Source of the DNA: Streptomyces formicae
GTDB taxonomy: Bacteria > Actinomycetota > Actinomycetes > Streptomycetales > Streptomycetaceae
Length of the DNA: 64,000 nt
Assembly: GCF_002556545.1 (NCBI RefSeq)
Contig: NZ_CP022685.1
Location: 9,464,001 to 9,528,000 of the forward strand
Direction: 5' to 3'
The position numbers and the translations under genes were made by a program. The notes under the pieces are model-generated. The model made no database searches. It worked only from the letters and a program-made list of their open reading frames with translations, and had not been told where the DNA came from. Shown in pieces: positions 42,194 through 51,053 of the stretch (position 1 is its first letter; the number at the start of each line of letters is the position of its first letter).

Positions 42194-43597
42194 TCAGGCT
42201 CCTTCGTGCGTGGTGGTCGGGTCTTCGGTGCGGGCGCTGCGCGTCCCCTTCGCCCAGGCGGCGGCGATGGCGGGGCGACCCGGCGCCGGGGCCCGGCCCT
42301 CGCCGGGCGCGGTCGGCGGGGTCGGCGCGTTCACGGGAGCGGACCTCCGCGACCGGACGGCGAGACCGCTCGCGGTGGTGCGCCGGGGAGCCGGGGCGAC
42401 CGGCTCGGCGACCGGCTCGGGGGCCTGCGCGGCGGCGGGCTCGGTGCGCGGCGCGGCGGCGGGCTCCGTACGCGAAGGCCGGACGGGCGCGGCCGCGACG
42501 GTCGTGGTCAGCAGGCTCTTGGGAATGAACATGTACACACGGGTACCGCCGAACGGATTCGGGGCCTCCAGGTCGATGCGGAATCCATAGTCCTCGGCGA
42601 GCGCCGCGGCGGCCCGCAGGCCGGTCTGCGGATGCGCGCCGAGCTGGTTGATGTCGTCGCGCTGAACGCCCGTCAGGATCCGCCTGGCCCACGTCAGCTG
42701 CTCTTCGTTCATCCGCAGACCGGCGTCGTCCACGATGACCGAGACCCCGTGATGGCCCTCCTGGAAGGCGACGTGCACCCGCGCGGACGAGGGGGAGTAG
42801 CGGACCGCGTTGTCCAGGAGCACCGCGAGGGCGTGCACGACGGGCCCGACCGCCCGGCTCGTCACCGTGACCCCGAGCTCCTGGTGCTCGACGCGCTCGT
42901 ACTCCTCGATGCTGCCCATGGCGGCCCGCACCACGTCGGTCATCGGCGTCGCGGGCCAGCGACGCGACAGCTTGCCCCCCGACAGGACCACGTAGTTCTG
43001 GGCGACGAGCAGCATCTGCTGCGTGGGGTGATCGATGCCGACCAGCGTCTCGTACGCCTCGTCACCCTCGTGCCGCCGCACACCCTGGCTGACCCGCTGG
43101 CTCAGCTTCGACGCCATGCCCACCATCGCGGAGGACACGGCACGCACCGCGGCCCTGCTGGACGCCTCGGCGCTCTCGCGCGCACGGGCCACTTCCTCCT
43201 GCGCGTTCTGCCGCGCCTCGGAGATCTGGGCACTCGTGCTGTTCTGCGCGTCGTACTGCACCTTGCGCACCGTGTGGGCCGCCGAGTCCGCGAGCTCCGC
43301 GAGCCGCTGCGCGAGCACCGTGTTCACCAGGGCCTCGGGCAGTTCGATGTCGACGCCATGGCCCGTTCCCGCGCGCTCCGCCTCGGCCCCCAGTCGAGGA
43401 ATCACGCCGCCCGCGAGCTGCGCGAGCACGTGCTCGGCGGCGCGCTGCTGCCTGGCGACCTCCTCGGCCTGGCCGCGGAGGCTCTTGCTGGTGGCACGCT
43501 CACCTCGGTACTGGTCCCAGAACCGCCAGGCCGCACCACCGGCGGCCAGGGCCAGAACTGAGGGCACCACTGTGGTGGCCTGTATCAGGTCTGTCAT
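42194..43597 (-). CDS. cvnA: Conservon sensor-kinase-like ATPase CvnA
   Basis: 467 residues. One N-terminal membrane span (VVPSVLALAAGGAAWRFW), a coiled coil, then a HATPase domain with N-box LLDNAVRYSPSSARV and G-box-like VDDAGLRMN. A Pro/Ala-rich C-terminal tail (about 365-467) is probably cytoplasmic. There is no HisKA dimerisation His of the usual kind, as is typical for CvnA. First gene of the operon; an inverted repeat lies in its upstream region. Confidence 0.93.
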   Translation of the reverse strand: MTDLIQATTVVPSVLALAAGGAAWRFWDQYRGERATSKSLRGQAEEVARQQRAAEHVLAQLAGGVIPRLGAEAERAGTGHGVDIELPEALVNTVLAQRLAELADSAAHTVRKVQYDAQNSTSAQISEARQNAQEEVARARESAEASSRAAVRAVSSAMVGMASKLSQRVSQGVRRHEGDEAYETLVGIDHPTQQMLLVAQNYVVLSGGKLSRRWPATPMTDVVRAAMGSIEEYERVEHQELGVTVTSRAVGPVVHALAVLLDNAVRYSPSSARVHVAFQEGHHGVSVIVDDAGLRMNEEQLTWARRILTGVQRDDINQLGAHPQTGLRAAAALAEDYGFRIDLEAPNPFGGTRVYMFIPKSLLTTTVAAAPVRPSRTEPAAAPRTEPAAAQAPEPVAEPVAPAPRRTTASGLAVRSRRSAPVNAPTPPTAPGEGRAPAPGRPAIAAAWAKGTRSARTEDPTTTHEGA

Positions 43598-44181
43598 TCA
43601 CGTCCTCTACAGATCTCAAAAGGGGCGAGGCGGCTTTTCGGCCAACTGGTGCACGAAAAAAAGCCAGTTGGACGGCGCTCGTAAACGATATCTTGTCGTG
43701 TCCCCCGCTCGGTGAACCGGATACCCCGAAGCGGTGTGGGGCAAGGCACGATGACGGTCCGTCGCCGGGCGGGCGCGAGCCTCGGGGCCGTCGGAAACGG
43801 TCGAATTGGTCGAAGTGGTCTTTGACACAGCATCGGCACCTCCCGAAGTGGGCATAAAGCGCCTCGCGGGCGCCCGCGCGCCATTCCTGCGGGGAAATGG
43901 TGAGAACAACCGCAGGATTTTGTGCCCGTGAAGCTTTTCCGATGACGGGATGGCGGCGGAGTTCCGGGGCGGCAAGCCAGACAGTCGGGACAACTGGGTG
44001 CGCTTTACCTACCGTTGGGGAAGTCGAGAAATGGCACCCAAAGGCAATGCCGGGCGTCCTGGACCGAGCGACCACATGTCACAGAACATCAACAGCGCAA
44101 CCACACGGCCCGGTTCCCCTCTCTTGCGGTGCGGACCGACAGCCCCAGCGGCTGCCCGCACCCGTCAAGGAGACCTCTGCT
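43598..44181. other. Divergent intergenic region (cvnA / protease promoters)
   Basis: About 580 bp, comparatively AT-rich for this genome, between cvnA (leftward) and the exported protease (rightward). It should carry both promoters. The only strong structure I see is the inverted repeat at 43642-43671. An in-frame extension of the protease to 43897 exists but has no signal peptide. Confidence 0.55.
43642..43671. promoter_or_regulatory. Inverted repeat upstream of the conservon
   Basis: CCAACTGG (43642-43649) and CCAGTTGG (43664-43671) are perfect 8-bp arms separated by 14 nt that include a 7-A run. It lies 45-75 nt upstream of cvnA. It could be an operator or, on the leftward strand, a hairpin with a T-rich loop. 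Confidence 0.5.
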
Positions 44182-45102
44182 GTGACCGCGACCCCCGCTT
44201 CCCCGCCCCGACGTGCGCACGGCCGGACCACGGGACTCGCCCTCGCCGGGATGGCCCTCGCCCTCGCCGTTCCGACCCCGGCGGCAGCCGCGGGCGGCCA
44301 AGCGGGAGCCGCCGCTGCCGGGCCCGTCTCCGTCCTGAAGTTCACCGCCAAGGAGCGCAAGGACGCGCTCGCCTACTGGACTCCCGCCCGCATCAAGGCC
44401 GTGGGCAAGTCCGTGGACCTCGGCCCGACAGGACCGAAGGCCAAGCCGTGGCGGGGCACCACCCTGAAGACCGTAGGACGGCTCTTCTTCGTCAACTCCA
44501 CCGGCGCCGACACCTGGTGCACGGCCACCGCCGTGAAGAGCGCCAACCGCTCCGCCGTCATGACCGCCGCCCACTGCGTGCGCAGAGGCTCCTCGCCCTA
44601 CAACACCAACATGTCGATGGTGTTCGTCCCCGCCTACCACAAGGGCAAGATGCCGTACGGCGCGTTCGCGGTCCGGCAGGCCGCGACCCCGCGCGCCTGG
44701 GAGAAGGACTCCACCGACGACCTTTCCGCGCTGACCGTCGACGCCGACAAGAGCCGCCGCAAGCTCACCGATGTCGTCGGCGGCCAGGCCATCGCCTTCA
44801 ACCGCCCCGTCGGCGGCACCATCTCCTCCCTCGGCTACTCCGCCACCCGCCCGCAGCTCGGCGAGGAACTCCTGCGCTGCGTCGGCACCGCGAAGAAGGA
44901 GCACGGCACCCAGGCGATCCCCTGTGACATGAGCGGCGGCTCCAGCGGCGGCCCGTGGCTGGCCGAGTTCAACACCACCACCGGCAAGGGGGTGCTGGTC
45001 TCCGTCAACAGCTCCCTGGACTCCCTGACGCCGACCAAGATGTACGGGGAGGTGTTCGGGGCCACGGCCAAGAAGGTGTACGACAAGGCCCAGAGCGCCT
45101 GA
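44182..45102 (+). CDS. Secreted trypsin-like serine protease
   Basis: 306 residues from a GTG behind AAGGAGA. Signal peptide (RTTGLALAGMALALAVPTPAAAA). Chymotrypsin/V8-type triad: H131 (TAAHC), Asp of DSTDDLSAL (179/180) and S255 in GGSSGGPW. Cys pairs C113-C132 and the RCVGT...IPCDM pair can form disulfides. A strong terminator follows. It might process extracellular peptides, possibly including the RiPP-like product encoded downstream, but that link is only proximity. Confidence 0.9.
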   Translation: MTATPASPPRRAHGRTTGLALAGMALALAVPTPAAAAGGQAGAAAAGPVSVLKFTAKERKDALAYWTPARIKAVGKSVDLGPTGPKAKPWRGTTLKTVGRLFFVNSTGADTWCTATAVKSANRSAVMTAAHCVRRGSSPYNTNMSMVFVPAYHKGKMPYGAFAVRQAATPRAWEKDSTDDLSALTVDADKSRRKLTDVVGGQAIAFNRPVGGTISSLGYSATRPQLGEELLRCVGTAKKEHGTQAIPCDMSGGSSGGPWLAEFNTTTGKGVLVSVNSSLDSLTPTKMYGEVFGATAKKVYDKAQSA

Positions 45103-45115
45103 CGTCGGGCCATCG

Positions 45116-45151
45116 ACGCCCCTGGCCCCCAGCGCATCGGGCCAGGGGCGT
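45116..45151 (+). terminator. Stem-loop terminator after the serine protease
   Basis: A 13-bp perfect stem (ACGCCCCTGGCCC, 45116-45128, and its complement 45139-45151) with a 10-nt loop, 13 nt past the stop codon. It separates the protease from the P450-peptide cassette. Confidence 0.8.
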
Positions 45152-45243
45152 TCCCGTGCGCCCCCGCCGCGCAGTACCGCCCCGGCGCGCAATACGCAGA
45201 ACTGCGAATCGAGCCTTTCCCCGCTCGGCAGTACGTTCGGTGA

Positions 45244-46530
45244 GTGACGGATCGCAGCCACGCGACGGGCTGGGCGGGGGAGTGCGACATGGAGCCGTTC
45301 GTGACAGGTGCGGGGAACGGCAGGCCCGCCCGCCCTCTGCGCGGCGTCGCCGCCCGGGGCCGCCAGGACCATCCGCTCGCCCGGCTGACCGCCGAGTTCG
45401 ACGGGGTCCACGACGTGTGGCGGTCGGCCTCCGGCCTGGTGTGCGTCGCGGGGCCGGACGCGGCCAGGGCGGTGATGGGCAACCGGCACGCGCTCGTCGC
45501 CGAGACGTCCGACTTCTACCGGACCCGGAACGACGTCTTCGGGCCGCGCGCCGCGCAGATCGAGATCGGCCGCGCCTCCCGGGCGCTGATGAACCGTCAC
45601 CTCGACGCCCATCAGTCCCGCCTGCCCACGCTCATCAGGGACCGTCTCGCGCCGAGCAGCCGCTGGCCCGATGCCGGGAACCTGCTCGTCCTCGCGCATC
45701 TGCGGGATGTACTGCTGCACCCCGACACCTCGCCCGCCCTGCGCGCGACACTTCAGGACATCGTCACGCGCGCGGTCCTCGCGGGCGCGCGACAGCGCCA
45801 CTCGGCGCCGTCCCGCCTCCTGTTCCGCCGCCGCGCCCTCGGCGCACTGCACGCCGAAGTGGCGGCGAGGCGGCGCGAGAGGGAGGGGAGCAGGGAGGGG
45901 AATGACGGGGGCGGCGCGCAGCGCGACCTGCTCGATGTCGTCGTGGACGGCGGCGGCCCGACCGCGTCCCCTGCGGAACTCGCGGAGGTCTACCTGTCGT
46001 TCCTCTTCGCCACGGTCGGCTCGATCGGTTTCGCTCTCGGCTGGTCGGTCCTCCTCCTCGGCACCCACCCCGACTGCCGTACGGAGCAAGCGAATTGGGT
46101 CGTACGCGAAGCGCTGCGGCTGTGGCCGGTGGCTTGGCTGTTCGCCCGGTCGCCGAGCCGGGCGCAGGAACTCGACGGGACGCGGGTGACGCCCAAGGAC
46201 CAACTCGCCGTGTGCACCTACCTGGTGCACCGGCATCCCGGGCACTGGGAGCGGCCCGACGAGTTCGTGCCGGGGCGCTGGGCGGGCGCCGTACCGGACG
46301 GGGCGTACCTCCCCTTCGGCCACGGGCCGCACACGTGTGCCGGGGCGACCGTCACCATGCGTCTGCTCGAGGATCTCGTCGCACTCATCACCCGTGACTG
46401 GCGGCTGTCGGTCACCCACGACGGCGCCGGGCCCCAGGTGGGTCCCGCGCTGGCTCCGCCGCGTTTCACCGCGGCGCTGAGCCGCCGGGGCACCGGCCCC
46501 GGAGGCTCCGCAGGCCCCGGAGGGAGGTGA
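45244..46530 (+). CDS. Cytochrome P450 of a putative RiPP cassette (upstream copy)
   Basis: 428 residues from a GTG. K-helix ExxR is EALR (VREALRLWP) and the heme loop is FGHGPHTCAGAT, both canonical. The I-helix reads FLFATVGSIGFALGW, without the acid-alcohol pair of hydroxylating P450s, as often seen in P450s that catalyse aryl crosslinks. An acidic/Gly-rich insertion (about 215-230) is present. Its stop codon is embedded in the Shine-Dalgarno of the next gene, a 28-residue aromatic peptide, implying translational coupling. It is predicted to crosslink or hydroxylate that peptide. Confidence 0.85.
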   Translation: MTDRSHATGWAGECDMEPFVTGAGNGRPARPLRGVAARGRQDHPLARLTAEFDGVHDVWRSASGLVCVAGPDAARAVMGNRHALVAETSDFYRTRNDVFGPRAAQIEIGRASRALMNRHLDAHQSRLPTLIRDRLAPSSRWPDAGNLLVLAHLRDVLLHPDTSPALRATLQDIVTRAVLAGARQRHSAPSRLLFRRRALGALHAEVAARRREREGSREGNDGGGAQRDLLDVVVDGGGPTASPAELAEVYLSFLFATVGSIGFALGWSVLLLGTHPDCRTEQANWVVREALRLWPVAWLFARSPSRAQELDGTRVTPKDQLAVCTYLVHRHPGHWERPDEFVPGRWAGAVPDGAYLPFGHGPHTCAGATVTMRLLEDLVALITRDWRLSVTHDGAGPQVGPALAPPRFTAALSRRGTGPGGSAGPGGR

Positions 46531-46536
46531 ACCACC

Positions 46537-46623
46537 ATGCGCGCGCTGTACCGCCAGACGAAGTCGGTCCTCAACATCCGACGCCAGTACGAGTACTTCT
46601 GGTACCTGTACCACCACATCTGA
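46537..46623 (+). CDS. 28-residue aromatic precursor peptide (putative P450-modified RiPP)
   Basis: Too short for routine gene calling. ATG at 46537, stop TGA at 46621-46623, behind GGGAGGTGA with ideal spacing. The N-terminal leader-like part is basic (MRALYRQTKSVLNIRRQ), with a KSVLN element reminiscent of the KSLK motif in atropopeptide-type leaders. The C-terminal 11 residues, YEYFWYLYHHI, are almost entirely aromatic or His, like the cores of biarylitides, cittilin, tryptorubin and cihunamides, which P450s close through C-C, C-N or C-O aryl bonds. It sits between two P450 genes only 6 and 63 nt away. Class and product are inferred. Confidence 0.8.
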   Translation: MRALYRQTKSVLNIRRQYEYFWYLYHHI

Positions 46624-46686
46624 CCGGCCCGGCGCGGGGAACCGCCGAGTGGACGGCTCCCCGCGCTCCACAAGGGGGCGCACGCC

Positions 46687-47910
46687 ATGACCACTCCTCA
46701 GCACCCCGACGACTTCCTGCACATGATGCGGATGCGCAGCGCGAGCGAGCAGGGCATCTTCTGGGTCGACGACGAACGGCTCGCCGTGTTCGAGCCGGAG
46801 GCCGCCCGCCGCGTCAGTGCCACGAACTGGCACGGGTTCACCATGCACGACCGGCTGATCGACGTGGTGCGCCGACGCACCAGCCCGGAAATGCCCTGGA
46901 GCCGGATCCGCGCCGCGTGGCTCACCCAACTGCACGCGCTCGCCACGGCGGAGCACCACGGACACCTGATCGAGCGCATGGAGCGGATCATCGACGCACG
47001 GCTCGGCGAGGACGTGGACCTGACCATGCTCGCCCAGGACGTGGCCGTACGGTCGCTGCTGCCCCTCGCCCTCGGGGGCCTGACCGCAGCGGAGTCGAAT
47101 CTCGTCCGCCGTGACCTGGAGGGCAAGCTGCTGCGGCTGGTCTCGCCCGAACCCGGCAGCGCCTGGCAGCAACTCCGCTTCGTCGGGGTGCAGGTCAGGT
47201 CGGGTCTTGTCGTACGCCGTGTGCTGCGCCAGCGCGCCAACGGCAGGCGCGGTCGCGAGCCCGACCTCACGGACCCCTTCGTCGACCTGCTGCCCGAGCT
47301 CGGCATGGACCGTGCCCTGGACGTGGTGACCGCCGTCCTCACCGCCATCGCGGGCCCACCGGGCACCGCCGCCGCGAGCCTGCTGTACGAATTTTCCCGG
47401 CAGCCCGAGTGGCGCACGCGCCTGACCGACGAGCTGTCCGGCGTCGACCCCGCGGCCTTCCGTGCGGCACCGACGAGCGAGGCACCCGTGACCCACCGGT
47501 TCGTCAAAGAGGTCCTGCGGCTCTGGAGCCCGCCGCTGCTCCTGGTGCGGCGCTCCACCTACGCGTTCGACCTGGGACGGGCGCGGCTGGGCGCGGGGGA
47601 GTGGTACCTGCTGAGCCCGCACATGATCCACCGCGACGAGCGCGTCTGGAAACAGCCCGACGTCTTCGACCCGGACCGCTTCCTGCCCGGCGCACCGCAC
47701 GGCCCCGCGGACCGCACGTGCTACGTCCCGTTCGGGTGGGCCCCGAAGAAGTGCATCGGCGCCAACATCGCCACGGTCCAGTTGATGGCCCTGTGCCACC
47801 AGCTGTGCACGCGCTACCACCTGACGGTGGACCGCCCGCAGGAGGTCACCATGGCCCTGCGTTTCGCACCCGTCCCGGAGAACTTCCACGGACGGCTGAC
47901 CCCGCGATAG
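46687..47910 (+). CDS. Cytochrome P450 of a putative RiPP cassette (downstream copy)
   Basis: 407 residues. K-helix EVLR (KEVLRLWSPP) is canonical. The heme loop is FGWAPKKCIGAN, with Ala where the fourth position is normally Gly and a Lys before the Cys. The I-helix region reads AIAGPPGTAAASLLYE, keeping the Thr but with two Pro residues where the acid usually sits. It shares little sequence with the upstream P450, so it is not a simple duplication. Together with that P450 and the peptide gene it forms a three-gene cassette; likely a second crosslinking step. Confidence 0.85.
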   Translation: MTTPQHPDDFLHMMRMRSASEQGIFWVDDERLAVFEPEAARRVSATNWHGFTMHDRLIDVVRRRTSPEMPWSRIRAAWLTQLHALATAEHHGHLIERMERIIDARLGEDVDLTMLAQDVAVRSLLPLALGGLTAAESNLVRRDLEGKLLRLVSPEPGSAWQQLRFVGVQVRSGLVVRRVLRQRANGRRGREPDLTDPFVDLLPELGMDRALDVVTAVLTAIAGPPGTAAASLLYEFSRQPEWRTRLTDELSGVDPAAFRAAPTSEAPVTHRFVKEVLRLWSPPLLLVRRSTYAFDLGRARLGAGEWYLLSPHMIHRDERVWKQPDVFDPDRFLPGAPHGPADRTCYVPFGWAPKKCIGANIATVQLMALCHQLCTRYHLTVDRPQEVTMALRFAPVPENFHGRLTPR

Positions 47911-47963
47911 CCGCGCGTCTCCTCCGCCCGGGCGCCGGATGGCTCGGAACTGCTGATTCCGTC

Positions 47964-48080
47964 ATACCCCACCGGGTACCAGAACGGGGCAAGACCCTAC
48001 CCGGTCGGGGTGCCTCCGGTTCACGGAATACCCCCCTGGGTATTGCTGTTAGGGTGAGTGTCAAATACCCCCGGGGGTAC
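47964..48080 (+). promoter_or_regulatory. Three CstR/CsoR-type operator boxes before the sulfide locus
   Basis: ATACCCCACCGGGTAC (47964-47979), AATACCCCCCTGGGTATT (48027-48044) and ATACCCCCGGGGGTAC (48065-48080). They match the ATACCC...GGGTAT pattern bound by CsoR/CstR repressors. The last two flank a possible -10 (TAGGGT at 48050-48055). The same box is found before the second rhodanese operon. Confidence 0.75.
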
Positions 48081-48103
48081 ATCGCACAAGAGGAGTCGCA
48101 GAC

Positions 48104-49480
48104 GTGTTCTTCGTCGACACCCTGGAATTCGAAGGTCTGGGCAACCGCAGCTACCTGGCGGGCGGGCCCAGCGCCGCGGTAGCCATCGATCCGCCGCGCG
48201 ACATCGACCAGGTGCTCGCCGCGGCGGCCCGGCGCGGGGTGCGCATCGCCTTCGTCGCCGAGACCCACGTGCACAACGACTACGTCACGGGCGGCCTGGA
48301 GCTTGCCCGCGTCACCGGCGCCGAGTACCTGGTGCCCGCCGGGGCGCACGTGTCCTTCGCGCGCGTCCCCGTCGCCGACGGCGACACCGTGACGGTCGAC
48401 GAGGGCCTCGTGCTGCGAGCCCTCGCCACCCCGGGGCACACCCCGCACCACACCTCCTATGCCCTGACCGATGACGGGCGCGGCGTGGCGGTGTTCACCG
48501 GCGGGTCGCTGTTGATAGGCACCGTGGGCCGTCCGGACCTGGTCGAACCGAGGCTGACCGAGCAGTTGGCCCGCGCCCAGCACGCGTCCGCCCACCGCCT
48601 GGCCGACGAGCTGGACGACGAGGTCCCGGTCCTTCCCACCCATGGCTTCGGCAGCTTCTGCTCCTCGTCCCAGGCCGAGGGTGACGCGACCACGATCGGC
48701 CGGGAGCGCAAGACCAACGACGCGCTGACCCAGGACGTGGACACCTTCGTCGCCGAGCTGCTCGCCGGTCTCGACGACGTGCCCGCCTACTACGCGCACA
48801 TGGGCCCCGCCAACGCCGCGGGCCCCGCGCCCGTCGACCTCACGCCGCCCGGGCGCGCGGACGGCGAGGAGATCGCGTCCCGCCTCGCCGCGGGGGAGTG
48901 GGTGGTCGACCTGCGCAGCCGCATGGCCTTCGCCGAGGGGCATGTCGCGGGGTCGTTCAACTTCGAGGGCGAGGGCAAGCTCGCCACCTACCTCGCCTGG
49001 CTGATCCCGTGGGGCAAGCCCGTCACCCTGCTGGCCGGGACACCCGGACAGCTCGCCGACGCGCAGCGGGAGCTGGCCCGCGTCGGCATCGACCGCCCGG
49101 CCGCCGCCGCCACGGGCGACCCGGCCGACTGGGTCCGCGCCGGTGAGCGGCTCGCCTCGTTCCCCCGGGCCCGTTTCGCCGACCTCGCCCAAGTGCGCGA
49201 GCGCGGGGAAGACGTGGTGGTCCTCGACGTACGGCGGGACTCCGAGCGCGCGGGCGGCTTCGTCGAAGGATCGGTCCACATCCCGATCCACGAGCTGTAC
49301 GGCCGCGTCGGCGAGGTGCCGGACGGGACGGTGTGGGTGCACTGCGCGGGCGGGATGCGCGCGGCGATCGCCGCCTCCCTGCTGGACGCCGCGGGCCGTG
49401 ACGTGGTCGCCGTCGACGACGGTTTCGACGCCGCCACCGACGCGGGGCTGGTACTCGCCCGCCCCGACAGCACCGGCTGA
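48104..49480 (+). CDS. Persulfide dioxygenase-rhodanese fusion (MBL fold)
   Basis: 458 residues from a GTG behind AGAGGAG. Residues 1-240 are an ETHE1-like MBL domain with THVHNDYVTGG (H55, H57, D59) and PGHTPHHTSY; it oxidises glutathione or other persulfides to sulfite. Two rhodanese-like domains follow. The first (about 250-345) lacks a catalytic Cys; the second (about 350-455) has HCAGGMRA with the active Cys. This is the CstB/PRF-type architecture. It leads a CstR-controlled operon with a rhodanese and a TauE exporter. Confidence 0.9.
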   Translation: MFFVDTLEFEGLGNRSYLAGGPSAAVAIDPPRDIDQVLAAAARRGVRIAFVAETHVHNDYVTGGLELARVTGAEYLVPAGAHVSFARVPVADGDTVTVDEGLVLRALATPGHTPHHTSYALTDDGRGVAVFTGGSLLIGTVGRPDLVEPRLTEQLARAQHASAHRLADELDDEVPVLPTHGFGSFCSSSQAEGDATTIGRERKTNDALTQDVDTFVAELLAGLDDVPAYYAHMGPANAAGPAPVDLTPPGRADGEEIASRLAAGEWVVDLRSRMAFAEGHVAGSFNFEGEGKLATYLAWLIPWGKPVTLLAGTPGQLADAQRELARVGIDRPAAAATGDPADWVRAGERLASFPRARFADLAQVRERGEDVVVLDVRRDSERAGGFVEGSVHIPIHELYGRVGEVPDGTVWVHCAGGMRAAIAASLLDAAGRDVVAVDDGFDAATDAGLVLARPDSTG

Positions 49481-49531
49481 CCGAGCCCTCCCGCACCTCC
49501 CCGCCAGTACCCCCGCACGGAGTGATCCACC

Positions 49532-49894
49532 ATGTTCCCGTTCCTTCGCCGCGGCCCCGGCCGCCTCACCCCACGACAGGCCCGGCAGCGGACCAGCGAC
49601 AGCGAGGCCGTGCTGCTCGACGTCCGCGAGACGCCGGAGTGGCAGGCCGGGCACGCGCCCGGCGCGCTGCACCTGCCGCTCTCCCGGCTCACGGCCGGGG
49701 CACCTCTTCCCGGAGAGGCACGGGACAGGCCGGTGATCGCGATCTGCCGCTCCGGCAACCGCTCCCGGCAGGCCGCGAGGCTGCTGGCCGAGCGCGGCGT
49801 CGACGCCACGGACGTCAGCGGCGGCATGACCGCCTGGGCCCGCCAGGGCCTTCCGGTCATCGGCACGGGCGGCGGCAGCGGTGTCATAGCGTGA
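49532..49894 (+). CDS. Single-domain rhodanese sulfurtransferase
   Basis: 120 residues. One rhodanese domain with LLDVRETPEWQAGHAPGALHLPL and the active-site loop CRSGNRS. It shuttles sulfane sulfur between persulfide carriers and thiols such as glutathione. It overlaps the TauE gene by 4 nt (GTGA), so it belongs to the sulfide-detoxification operon. Confidence 0.92.
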   Translation: MFPFLRRGPGRLTPRQARQRTSDSEAVLLDVRETPEWQAGHAPGALHLPLSRLTAGAPLPGEARDRPVIAICRSGNRSRQAARLLAERGVDATDVSGGMTAWARQGLPVIGTGGGSGVIA

Positions 49895-50640
49895 GCGTGC
49901 TGATCCTCGCCCTGATCGCCGGGGCGGTGGTCGGGCTCGCGCTCGGCGCGCTCGGTGGCGGCGGCAGTGTCCTGGCCGTCCCCGCGCTGATCTACCTGCT
50001 CGGCTTCACCCCGGCTGCCGCCACCACCGCCAGCCTCATCATCGTCACCGCCACCTCGCTGACCGCCCTGTACGCGCATGCCAGGACCGGCAACGTCCGC
50101 TGGAAATCCGGCGCGCTGTTCGCCGCGGCCGGACTGCTGCCCGCCGCCGCGGCCGGCGCCGCCGCGTCCCGTCTGCCACAAGCGCTGCTGACCGCCGTGT
50201 TCGCCGCCGTCGCGGCCCTCGCCGCGGTCAAGATGCTGCGGCCCGCCCGGACGGACGGCGACCGCACGACCAAGGTGCGGCCCGTGAAGGCCGCAGGGAC
50301 CGGAGCCGGTCTGGGAGCGCTGACCGGGCTGCTCGGCGTCGGCGGCGGGTTCCTCGCCGTCCCCGCCCTCGTCACCGTGCTGGCGTTCGAGATGCAGGCA
50401 GCCGTGGGCACCAGCCTGCTGGTCATCTCCGCGAACTCGCTCGCCGCCCTGGCCACCCGAGGCGCCGCCGACTCGGGTCTCGACTGGGCGGTGATCGGCC
50501 CCTTCACCGGCGCCGCGATCCTCGCCGCCTGGGACGGCAAACGCCTGGCGGCCAAGGTCACAGGCACCCGGCTGCAACACACCTTCGCCGTCGTCCTGCT
50601 GGCCGTGGCCGCGTTCATGCTCATCGACGCAGTGGTCTGA
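49891..50640 (+). CDS. TauE/SafE-family sulfite/organosulfur exporter
   Basis: 249 residues, eight or so membrane spans, with the two-fold repeat of the family (ALGALGGGGSVLAVPALIYLLG and ALTGLLGVGGGFLAVPALVTVL). It probably exports sulfite or thiosulfate made by the persulfide dioxygenase. The start is a GTG inside the rhodanese stop. Confidence 0.92.
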   Translation: MSVLILALIAGAVVGLALGALGGGGSVLAVPALIYLLGFTPAAATTASLIIVTATSLTALYAHARTGNVRWKSGALFAAAGLLPAAAAGAAASRLPQALLTAVFAAVAALAAVKMLRPARTDGDRTTKVRPVKAAGTGAGLGALTGLLGVGGGFLAVPALVTVLAFEMQAAVGTSLLVISANSLAALATRGAADSGLDWAVIGPFTGAAILAAWDGKRLAAKVTGTRLQHTFAVVLLAVAAFMLIDAVV

Positions 50641-50691
50641 ATCGGCCCACAGGAGGGACACGTCCCTCGCCCGCGAGGACCCGGTCGCCGC

Positions 50692-51012
<321 letters not shown>

Positions 51013-51053
51013 TTACCGAAGGGATAACCCCTACCCAGCGAAGGAAAATCCCC

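Noticed and set aside
44182..45102. The serine protease as a dedicated leader peptidase of the RiPP cassette
   Set aside because: It has its own signal peptide and is separated from the cassette by a strong terminator. Proximity alone is not enough to assign the role.
44089..47889. A 1266-codon open frame on the minus strand antisense to the protease and P450 genes
   Set aside because: High-GC genomes leave long open frames opposite real genes. It has no domain, no ribosome binding site, low-complexity Gly/Arg/His/Val composition, and crosses several well-supported genes and a terminator.
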